Source: an uncultured Paraprevotella sp. (GTDB lineage: Bacteria; Bacteroidota; Bacteroidia; Bacteroidales; Bacteroidaceae). Taken from it: DNA of 5,257 nucleotides. The notes below the pieces were generated by a model that worked only from the letters and a program-made list of their open reading frames with translations, searched no databases and was not told the DNA's origin. The translations under genes and the position numbers were made by a program. Shown here piece by piece: positions 1-5,257 of the stretch (positions are counted from its first letter, which is position 1; each line of letters starts with the position of its first letter). The stretch covers positions 1 to 5,257 of the forward strand of contig CAAFWT010000185.1 in assembly GCA_900766785.1 (NCBI GenBank), in the 5' to 3' direction.

Positions 1-74
1 CATTCCGAACAGAGAAGTTAAGCCCGTCCACGCCGATGGTACTGCGTCTAGCGGGAGAGTAGGTAGCCGCCCTC
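1..74 (+). rRNA. rrf: 5S ribosomal RNA, 3' part (5' end outside the window)
   Basis: This is the 3' portion of a 5S rRNA, the small RNA of the large ribosomal subunit's central protuberance. The window opens on the conserved loop segment CCGAACAGAGAAGTTAAGC. The GATGGTACTGC segment and the GGGAGAGTAGG segment of the 3' half follow, in the expected order and spacing. Roughly the first third of the gene is missing because the window starts inside it. The 3' end is estimated just after GCCGCC, where the closing stem with the absent 5' end would finish; it could be off by a few bases. A short T run (75-79) and a strong hairpin follow, as expected for the last gene of an rRNA operon. Confidence 0.95.
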
Positions 75-89
75 TTTTTAATCCATGTG

Positions 90-130
90 AGAAAGCCTCC
101 AGCCGAAATGGCCCGGAGGCTTTCTTCTTC
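90..130 (+). terminator. Probable rho-independent terminator of the rRNA operon
   Basis: A perfect 10-bp stem pairs GAAAGCCTCC (91-100) with GGAGGCTTTC (115-124), and A90 can also pair with T125. Inside the 14-base loop, GCC (102-104) can pair with GGC (110-112), stacking a small second helix. A pyrimidine-rich tract, TTTCTTCTTC, covers the end of the stem and the bases after it. The T run is interrupted by C, so it is not a textbook U tract. The position 16 bases after the 5S end makes rRNA operon termination the best reading. Confidence 0.75.
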
Positions 131-681
131 GGCCATGTCAAGACGGCTTGTTTCGGATGGTTACATTGTTCCAATTCCCATACTCTAAATTTTAATGTTA
201 TACAATCTGTTTCTTTTTGATGTTGTGAAGGTATGATGACTATTTCAACCTCCGACGAATTCACATTTTTTTATATAATACAAACTATTTTAAAATACCA
301 ATAGCATGTAACTTAATGTACATGCCTTCTGTTACGTTGGTTTATCTAACTAACTTGTTCCATACTTCTTCTTTTACTAATGGTATCTTATTAATTGTGA
401 CGACTTGTGGGTGTATTACTGTCTTTATGTAATCTCCAACGCCAATTTGTACATGGCCAATAATACTATTTGGAGCGGCTTCTATTTAACCATCCGAGAC
501 GAGCCGACTTTTACATGAGGTTTTTGCTTGTGAACTTTGCAGTCAAAAACGCCATGTTTAATTAGAATGAAAACAATCGCTTTTGATGGCGCAGCATTCG
601 CGTGAAATGCGCAACGGTGTCAATAAGCTCTGTGGTGAAGGTGAGGTGCGTTGGCATGGCTCAGACCTATGATACCTACTG
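131..681. other. Long non-coding gap between the rRNA terminator and the next gene
   Basis: I see no convincing intact gene, tRNA or CRISPR repeat here. Positions about 190-420 are AT-rich, and 480-680 are more GC-balanced. Small structures include a 12-bp palindrome TATTTTAAAATA at 286-297 and a weak 7-bp hairpin, GCATGTA (304-310) with TACATGC (319-325). Neither has a clear role. Two adjoining minus-strand open stretches (342-485 and 482-619) are described separately as a possible gene remnant. Gaps of this size after rRNA operons are common in Bacteroidales. Confidence 0.6.
342..619 (-). pseudogene. Possible decayed gene fragment, two abutting reading frames
   Basis: On the minus strand a 47-codon open stretch runs from 485 down to a TAA at 342-344. 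It reads IEAAPNSIIGHVQIGVGDYI at its start and ends KEEVWNKLVR. Immediately upstream, in another frame, a 45-codon open stretch runs from 619 down to a TAG at 482-484 and ends KVGSSRMVK. Neither has a usable in-frame start codon at its beginning. The two frames meet within three bases of each other, as a gene with one frameshift and a lost 5' end would. I do not recognise the protein. Open stretches of this length arise readily by chance, so this is only a candidate; the glycine- and valine-containing composition of the first stretch is the main reason to list it. Confidence 0.2.
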
Positions 682-723
682 AAAAACGCCCCCATTCCCA
701 TGCGATGTGTGGGAATGGGGACG
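682..723 (-). terminator. Rho-independent terminator of the exported repeat protein gene
   Basis: An 11-bp perfect stem pairs CCCCATTCCCA (690-700) with TGGGAATGGGG (710-720) around a 9-base loop. Beyond one A/C mismatch (689/721), two more pairs (687-688 with 722-723) extend it. Read on the minus strand, the stem is followed directly by five T residues (686 to 682). It lies about 40 bases past the stop codon of the minus-strand gene, which fixes its orientation and role. No plus-strand gene ends nearby, and the plus strand has no T run after the hairpin. Confidence 0.85.
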
Positions 724-762
724 TGTGGATGGTTAGATTTCAGAGACTAATTCGCAGGTGGG

Positions 763-2943
763 TTATTTTATCAGTATCTTCCGTCCCTGGTAGATATATA
801 TGCCGTGGGTGGGATGATTGACTTTCCTGCCCTGCAGGTCATAATAATGGTTGTCGACGTTTCCTGTTTCTTTCACTCCTTCAATGTCAGTGGGCTTGAC
901 GTACTTGTGCTGGCTATAGTAAAAGCGTTGTAGCTCACTTACTCCACCACTATAGGTGAGGCATGTGGACAGGTAATTGGAATCATCTGTGAGGTATGTG
1001 TACTCAATGTAGAAGTCATCTCCACTCTCCTCCTTTATCAAGCGGCGAGCACTGTCGAATGAGTAGATATCCGTGCTGGTGAATTGCTTCTCTTTATTGT
1101 ACCAGTCGCATTTCACCTGATTGCCGTCCCAATAAACACGACAAGCACTACCTGGTGCATACTCCAGCTCCCACATCATTTCTTCTCTGTTCCAGTAATA
1201 ACGCCATTCATCCCACATAGAGGTGTTTTCATAATACACCTGGTCCAGTAGTGGCATGATGGGATCCGTGTAATTTAGTTTGGGATCACTCGGTATAGTG
1301 GCATCACTTATCAGCCATTCGCGATAGTAGCCATCCACAATTTCACCGTCTTCTACTCGATATTCTCCCCGTCTCTCCCATATCCCATCGGTCTCGTCTA
1401 TACGATGGTATCCTTCGCTCATGTCTTCACCGATGCGGCGCTTTGTCTGCTTTCTGCGCATGGTTAGCCTACTGCTTTTGCTTTCATAGTACGTTTTATA
1501 CCAAGGACCGTTCTCGCTATCGGCCTCGTACTCTTCACGCCCCGTCCATGTGCCCAGGTCATCATAGATGTACACTTCCTTGTAGTAATACGTCGGGCCA
1601 TCATCTTCGTTGCTGATGTCTATCATATAGTCCAAGTGGCCGTCGGCCCGATAGTGGAAGGTCATGGAACCTTGGCACTCAGGTTGCTCGCTCTCTTCTC
1701 CGTTTGTGTCGGTCATCCGGTATCCCTCGGTGTAGTGAACACATGTCAGACGTCCTTGTCCATCATATTCAGCCTCTGCTTCTTCGTATTCTTCGTAGTC
1801 CCCGTCGTAAATATTCTCGTAGCGATAGGAAGCTATATGCCCAAAGAAGTTGAACTCTTCCTCGGGATACAGTATCAATCCATTCAATCCGTCCAACGTT
1901 TCCTGCAGCGAATGCTGTGGAGCATAGTCATCTGCATAGGTGTAGGTTTCACAACGATCTTGGTCTGTATACTTCGTGAGTCGTCCTTTGTCGTCCCATT
2001 CCCAGGTGTCTGTCACCTCATACTCATACGACCTGGTCGAAATGCCTGGGGCATCCTCAAGAGAAATATACCTTGTCAGAGGGCGTGTGCCATCGGCATT
2101 GAGTGTGTAAACTTCCTCCCCGCAATCTTCCCATTTGCTGCCGACCTCCTTTAAGGAGAATTCCTCGTCCCAGGGCACCCAGGGCAAGGAATATTTTCTG
2201 ATGATGAGCGTGCCGTTGCTTATCTCTCTGGTGACCTTGAGAGCGTCCGAACCCTCCGAAACCCGAAACACTTTCTTATACTTATTGTTTACCTCATCCC
2301 ATCTGAAAGACTCATACCCTTCTAACCTGTATTGGAGTGCCGCTTCCAGGAAACGGTCGTAGTTTATGTGGTTCCTTGGCGGCAGTGGGCGGCTATAGTC
2401 GTAATGCTTCTCTTTGTATTTATACAGGTATGTGTCTTCGTAATAACTATCATATTCGTATTCGGCATAAATGACCTCGTTACCCCACGGATCATGCGCC
2501 TTTGCGGTCGAGAGGTGGCAGTCTTGGCCATCGTAGGTGGTTTCCCAGTATCGTTCCCATGTATAGATACCATCCTGTTCTATGGCTCCTTTGTCCTGCA
2601 TTTGGTCACGTTGCCCGTTGGAGAGGAGCGAGTATCGTACGCGCTCGATGCATTGCCCGTCGTCATTGAAGGCATAAGTCTGTTCGTAGGACTCACTGGT
2701 GTCGAGTTCCCACTCTTCGGCTTTGTTGTACACCTTCATGGATGTGATGTATCCATACTCGTTGTATTGGTAAATCTTGCGGTATCTGTCGCTCACGATG
2801 CTGTCAAGCAGATTGAGCGTGGTGTCGGGACGCACAGCCTTGATGTGCCGCAGGGACAGACGGTTCTGTGTTTCATCAGCCCAGTTGGGTAACGAAGATG
2901 CTATCACGAGGGACAGCAAGAGGGTCTTGTGTAATGATTTCAT
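763..2943 (-). CDS. Exported tyrosine-rich protein of degenerate YD-like repeats with a T9SS-like C-terminal tail
   Basis: A 726-residue protein of unknown function, probably secreted or surface-exposed. Residues 1-22 form a signal peptide: Lys/His-containing n-region, hydrophobic LLLSLVIASSL, likely cleavage after NWA. There is no lipobox. The body repeats a motif close to Y-x-[YFW]-[DN]-x-x-G-x-[LI]-x-x-x-x-x-Y. Examples start near residues 58, 90, 279, 314 (WEWDDKGRLTKYTDQD), 391 (AEYDGQGRLTCVHY), 429, 458 and 627. The form resembles RHS/YD repeats but is more degenerate. About 80 residues (11%) are Tyr, and the chain is acidic, for example around 379-393, apart from a basic patch at 492-503. 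Residues 700-726 (YDLQGRKV, then GIYIYQGRKILIK) match the C-terminal tail frequent in Prevotella secreted proteins and related to type IX secretion sorting domains. No catalytic motif is visible. The start codon directly precedes the signal peptide; its leader is AT-rich with no Shine-Dalgarno, as usual in Bacteroidetes. A terminator follows, so the gene is probably monocistronic. It could be an adhesin, a scaffold or an extracellular binding protein. Confidence 0.85.
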   Translation of the reverse strand: MKSLHKTLLLSLVIASSLPNWADETQNRLSLRHIKAVRPDTTLNLLDSIVSDRYRKIYQYNEYGYITSMKVYNKAEEWELDTSESYEQTYAFNDDGQCIERVRYSLLSNGQRDQMQDKGAIEQDGIYTWERYWETTYDGQDCHLSTAKAHDPWGNEVIYAEYEYDSYYEDTYLYKYKEKHYDYSRPLPPRNHINYDRFLEAALQYRLEGYESFRWDEVNNKYKKVFRVSEGSDALKVTREISNGTLIIRKYSLPWVPWDEEFSLKEVGSKWEDCGEEVYTLNADGTRPLTRYISLEDAPGISTRSYEYEVTDTWEWDDKGRLTKYTDQDRCETYTYADDYAPQHSLQETLDGLNGLILYPEEEFNFFGHIASYRYENIYDGDYEEYEEAEAEYDGQGRLTCVHYTEGYRMTDTNGEESEQPECQGSMTFHYRADGHLDYMIDISNEDDGPTYYYKEVYIYDDLGTWTGREEYEADSENGPWYKTYYESKSSRLTMRRKQTKRRIGEDMSEGYHRIDETDGIWERRGEYRVEDGEIVDGYYREWLISDATIPSDPKLNYTDPIMPLLDQVYYENTSMWDEWRYYWNREEMMWELEYAPGSACRVYWDGNQVKCDWYNKEKQFTSTDIYSFDSARRLIKEESGDDFYIEYTYLTDDSNYLSTCLTYSGGVSELQRFYYSQHKYVKPTDIEGVKETGNVDNHYYDLQGRKVNHPTHGIYIYQGRKILIK

Positions 2944-3088
2944 ATTGATATTAATTTATAACTGATTATATCTGATTCCTTTGCCTTGATGTCTGTTCTT
3001 GAACTTTACGGCTAAAGCCTCTTGTAAAGATTGCAAAAAATCATGCAGAATTACCTTTCAGAAGGTGTTCGAAACAGAAGAAGACGAT

Positions 3089-3115
3089 GCAAAACTATGC
3101 AATGCCGTAGTTTGC
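3089..3115. repeat. Imperfect inverted repeat in the divergent promoter region
   Basis: GCAAAACTA (3089-3097) and TAGTTTGC (3108-3115) are reverse complements apart from one bulged base, separated by 10 bases. The left arm contains the candidate minus-strand -7 element. Centre-to-centre arm spacing is about two helical turns, which would suit a dimeric regulator, but no regulator is identified. It may equally be chance in an AT-rich region. Confidence 0.3.
3090..3097 (-). promoter_or_regulatory. Candidate -7 promoter element for the exported repeat protein gene
   Basis: Read on the minus strand this is TAGTTTTG, an exact match to the Bacteroidetes primary sigma factor -7 consensus TAnnTTTG. 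It would give a leader of roughly 140 bases before the start codon at 2943. No TTTG -33 box is present at the usual distance upstream, which weakens the call. Confidence 0.25.
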
Positions 3116-3273
3116 TGCCTATGGTTTTCCTTAGTCCGTCAGTTCCATTTTTGGATGAAATTAGAAATTCAGAGGTTTTTCATATATGAAAAGCGTGGTA
3201 TATTCCTACTTTTTTTATTTATTTGCATAGGGAAATGTAATTTATCCACTATAAATATACACGGATTCAAGCA

Positions 3274-5124
3274 ATGACGTATCGGAGACGGTTATCCATT
3301 CTGGTGAGCATGATGTGCCTGTTGCCCACACTGGCTTTTCTGTTGGCATGCAGGTCAGAAAAGGGTAGGGACGGTGATGAGGGTGAGAGAAAGGCATATG
3401 CTCTGCTGCTGGAAGTGATGGAGCACAATGCCCTCGGTGAGAAACAAGTGGCCCTTGCACTGGCAGACAGTGCTCTGGGCATGAATCCCGCCGATACCAC
3501 ACGCAGTTGGCTTACCAGTGAGAAGATGGTGGCATACGTTGACCAGGGCATGCTGAGAGAGGGCATCGCCATAGGGAAGAGTGGTATTCCCTTTGCCGAG
3601 AAGATCAATGATTATGAGGGGATGCTTACCATGTGCGGTGCCATGGGAGTGTGTTACCGCCGCATAGGCGATGTGGATTCCTCCTTGTTTTATTATGAGA
3701 AGGGTCTGCAAAAGGCCATAGAGGATGGGAACACCGAATATGAGATATATCTGTGCAACTGCATCTCTGTACTCTTCAACGAGCAGAAGAGGTATAGCGA
3801 AGCCATTGAGTATTCTGACAAAGCCGAGCAGAAGGCTCTGGCCATCAATGATACCATTGAGCGTCTGTCTGCCCATGCCAACAAGGGATCCATTCTGTTG
3901 CGACAAGGACTCTGTCAGGAAAGCGTGGATATGCTGGTGCCATTATGGGAGCAGGTAAGGAAAGTGAATTACAATATCCTGACCCTCAAATATCTGTCAC
4001 CATTGCTCTCGGCCTATCTGCGTTTGGACAAGACGGATTCTGTGGCATTGTATATGCCCTATGCCGACAAGGCCTGTAAGGGACTTCCACCAACCACCAT
4101 CGGTGTGCTGGGAATCCTGGAGATCAAGGCGGACATGCTGGCACGGCAGAGGAAATATGCCGAGGAGAAGCTGCTCCTTGACAGCATGGGTAACCTGAGC
4201 AATATCAATATGGCCATGCCCCAGGGAAAATACCTTGCCCTGCGGGCCGAGTGCCTGAACAACTTGGGACAACATGAAGAGGCTTACAAGGTCATGAGGA
4301 ATGCCTATGAGCATAGCGACTCGCTCAAGCAGAGTGACATAGACAGACAACTGTCGGAATTCAATGTCAAGTACAACACCCTGGAGAAGAAGGTGGAACT
4401 GGAGAAGATGAACAACGAGCGGATAATGCTTTATTCCCGTATCTCGTGGCTTGCCGTTGCACTTGTGGTTCTTTCCGTGGTCTTTGCTGCTGTTCTCTAT
4501 CGCAGGAAACTGGACAGGCAGAGGGCCGAACTATCGGAGAAGATGTCCTATATCAATGGGGTGGAGACGGAGCGCATGAGGCTTGCCAAGGAACTCCATG
4601 ATGGAGTGTGCAATGATATCCTGGCCGTAAGCATCATGATGCAGACCGACCAGGAAGAGGCAGAACGGATGCTCAGGAACGTGGGTCATGACGTGCGCCG
4701 CCTGTCGCATGAACTGATTCCGCCCAGATTCGACAACACTTCACTTCCCGAGCTGATAAGGGTCTATTGCCAGTCGGTGAGTGACGAAGGCGGCGCTGTG
4801 GTCCGTCCTGTCATCAGTGCCTCTTTTGAGAAACTGGTAATGCCAGCCACCAAGGCCATAGAGGTGTACCGCATCGTACAGGAATGTGTGTCCAATGCCA
4901 TCAAGTATGGATACAGTAAGATGGTGACCGTGACGCTGGACTCAAGTGGGCAGCAAGCCACGGTGAGCATTGTCAATGACCTCTCACCTTCTCATCCTGT
5001 TCGTCCAAACGAAAGGGGGATGGGCAAGGAAACCTTGAGAATAAGGGTGGATGCCCTGCAGGCAGAGCTGCGCACGGAGAACAGCAACAACCAGTATCAG
5101 GTGGAAGTGACATTCTCGCTGTAG
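3274..5124 (+). CDS. TPR-domain sensor histidine kinase (HisKA_3 type) with N-terminal lipobox
   Basis: A 616-residue membrane sensor kinase expected to autophosphorylate on His and pass phosphate to the regulator encoded next. Residues 1-26 have a basic n-region (YRRR), a hydrophobic core and a lipobox LLAC ending at Cys26, so it may be lipidated. Residues about 40-350 are helical TPR-like repeats, clearest at 115-150, 155-190 and 318-350; this part should be periplasmic. A coiled-coil-like stretch (360-388) leads to one transmembrane helix (390-409, WLAVALVVLSVVFAAVLY). The cytoplasmic part has the HisKA_3 dimerisation segment with phosphoacceptor His442 in KELHDGVCNDIL and the helix LSHELIPPRF (477-486). 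The HATPase domain follows with N-box QECVSNAIKYG (536-546; Glu537, Asn541). The usual DxGxG box is degenerate: NDLSP at 568-572 lacks both glycines. A GMGKETL box is retained at 582-588. The start is the only Met before the basic n-region; an in-frame TAA lies upstream at 3238. It is 51 bases before the regulator, hence a likely operon. The ligand is unknown. Confidence 0.93.
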   Translation: MTYRRRLSILVSMMCLLPTLAFLLACRSEKGRDGDEGERKAYALLLEVMEHNALGEKQVALALADSALGMNPADTTRSWLTSEKMVAYVDQGMLREGIAIGKSGIPFAEKINDYEGMLTMCGAMGVCYRRIGDVDSSLFYYEKGLQKAIEDGNTEYEIYLCNCISVLFNEQKRYSEAIEYSDKAEQKALAINDTIERLSAHANKGSILLRQGLCQESVDMLVPLWEQVRKVNYNILTLKYLSPLLSAYLRLDKTDSVALYMPYADKACKGLPPTTIGVLGILEIKADMLARQRKYAEEKLLLDSMGNLSNINMAMPQGKYLALRAECLNNLGQHEEAYKVMRNAYEHSDSLKQSDIDRQLSEFNVKYNTLEKKVELEKMNNERIMLYSRISWLAVALVVLSVVFAAVLYRRKLDRQRAELSEKMSYINGVETERMRLAKELHDGVCNDILAVSIMMQTDQEEAERMLRNVGHDVRRLSHELIPPRFDNTSLPELIRVYCQSVSDEGGAVVRPVISASFEKLVMPATKAIEVYRIVQECVSNAIKYGYSKMVTVTLDSSGQQATVSIVNDLSPSHPVRPNERGMGKETLRIRVDALQAELRTENSNNQYQVEVTFSL

Positions 5125-5175
5125 AGTCGATGGAGGTTCGCTTCCTGGTAAACAACAAATAGCACGAATATTTAT

Positions 5176-5240
5176 ATGGCAGAGAAAAGGAATTTGCTCA
5201 TAGTGGATGATCATCCTGTGGTGCTGGCTGGTTTGCAGCA
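5176..5240 (+). CDS. Response regulator, NarL/LuxR-like, 5' end only
   Basis: This is the first part of a receiver domain that should accept phosphate from the kinase upstream. It begins MAEKRNLLIVDDHPVVLAGL: a beta-1 strand (NLLIV) followed by the acidic pair Asp11-Asp12 that binds Mg2+, then HPVV..GL. That pattern is typical of NarL/LuxR-family regulators, which carry a C-terminal HTH; neither the phosphoacceptor Asp nor the HTH is in the window. The gene starts 51 bases after the kinase stop, on the same strand, with an AT-rich leader and no Shine-Dalgarno. After about codon 22 the sequence becomes Illumina adapter, so the TAG at 5248-5250 is not a biological stop and the gene should not be called a truncated pseudogene. 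Family assignment rests on only about 20 residues plus the neighbouring HisKA_3 kinase. Confidence 0.85.
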
Positions 5241-5257
5241 AGATCGGTAGAGCGTCG
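5241..5257. other. Illumina sequencing adapter remnant at contig end
   Basis: The terminal 17 bases AGATCGGTAGAGCGTCG match the start of the TruSeq universal adapter read-through, AGATCGGAAGAGCGTCG, at 16 of 17 positions; the only difference is T at 5248. The match begins in the middle of a conserved receiver-domain coding region and runs to the last base. The exact junction is ambiguous by one base (A5241 could be genomic). This is not organism sequence. Confidence 0.9.

Larger units (their letters stand above)
2944..3273. promoter_or_regulatory. Divergent intergenic region carrying the promoters of both flanking genes
   Basis: These 330 bases separate the start codons of two divergent genes, so both promoters should lie here. 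Neither start has a Shine-Dalgarno sequence; the sequence just before each ATG is AT-rich, typical of Bacteroidetes initiation. The only exact match I found to the Bacteroidetes -7 element TAnnTTTG is TAGTTTTG on the minus strand (3090-3097). On the plus strand the nearest approximations are TACTTTTT (3207-3214) and TTTATTTG (3218-3225), each one base off and without a well-placed TTTG -33 box. A 92-codon frame at 2999-3277 needs a TTG start and has an unprotein-like Cys/Phe-rich composition, so I treat it as non-coding. Confidence 0.6.

Noticed and set aside
304..325. Hairpin GCATGTA/TACATGC as a terminator
   Set aside because: The stem is only 7 bp and AT-rich, it is not followed by a T run on either strand, and no established gene ends next to it.
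1636..2892. Plus-strand open frames of 75 to 186 codons opposite the exported protein gene
   Set aside because: They are antisense shadows of a long gene that has a signal peptide, repeats and a conserved C-terminal tail; their translations are hydrophobic with no family resemblance.
763..2943. Polymorphic RHS toxin
   Set aside because: YD-like motifs are present but there is no RHS core signature, no C-terminal toxin domain and no downstream immunity gene; the C-terminus is a secretion tail.
3207..3225. TACTTTTT and TTTATTTG as -7 promoter elements for the kinase
   Set aside because: Each differs by one base from TAnnTTTG and none has a TTTG box at the usual upstream spacing; in such AT-rich sequence near-matches are expected by chance.
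2999..3277. 92-codon plus-strand frame whose TGA overlaps the kinase ATG
   Set aside because: It needs a TTG start, has no recognisable domain, and its Cys/Phe/Lys-rich composition looks like translated AT-rich intergenic DNA. It also fills the region that must hold both divergent promoters.
3355..4350. Minus-strand open frames of up to 183 codons opposite the kinase gene
   Set aside because: The plus strand here encodes recognisable TPR repeats; the antisense translations lack any domain and the frames are by-products of codon use.
4973..5241. Minus-strand open frames of 61 and 85 codons spanning the kinase end and regulator start
   Set aside because: They overlap the well-supported HATPase and receiver-domain coding sequence, and the longer one begins at the adapter junction.

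Overview
The window looks like a complete short assembly contig from a Prevotella/Segatella-like Bacteroidales bacterium. The genus-level call is inference. It rests on a Bacteroidetes-type 5S rRNA 3' part, genes without Shine-Dalgarno sequences in AT-rich leaders, a secreted protein ending in the GRKV...GIYI..GRKILIK tail typical of Prevotella, and a TPR-type sensor histidine kinase followed by a NarL/LuxR-type response regulator. Both ends look like assembly artefact boundaries. The left end lies inside a 5S rRNA gene, a repeat that commonly breaks assemblies. The last 17 bases match the Illumina TruSeq adapter with one mismatch.

Layout: positions 1 to about 74 are the 3' part of 5S rRNA, followed by a strong hairpin that probably terminates the rRNA operon (90-130). 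About 550 bases without a convincing gene follow. They hold only two short abutting open stretches on the minus strand that could be a decayed gene. A terminator (682-723) then closes the minus-strand gene at 763-2943. That gene encodes a 726-residue exported, tyrosine-rich protein made of degenerate YD-like repeats. A 330-base divergent intergenic region (2944-3273) separates it from a plus-strand two-component operon: a lipobox/TPR/transmembrane/HisKA_3 histidine kinase (3274-5124) and, 51 bases later, the first 22 codons or so of a response regulator that runs into the adapter.

How the genes may work together: the kinase would sense something in the periplasm through its TPR domain and phosphorylate the truncated regulator, which probably controls transcription. 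The divergently placed secreted protein is a natural candidate for co-regulation, but only position supports this. No complete new system is visible. The points most worth a second look are the unusual repeat architecture of the exported protein, the degraded first glycine box in the kinase ATPase domain, the lipobox at the kinase N-terminus, and the adapter at the contig end.
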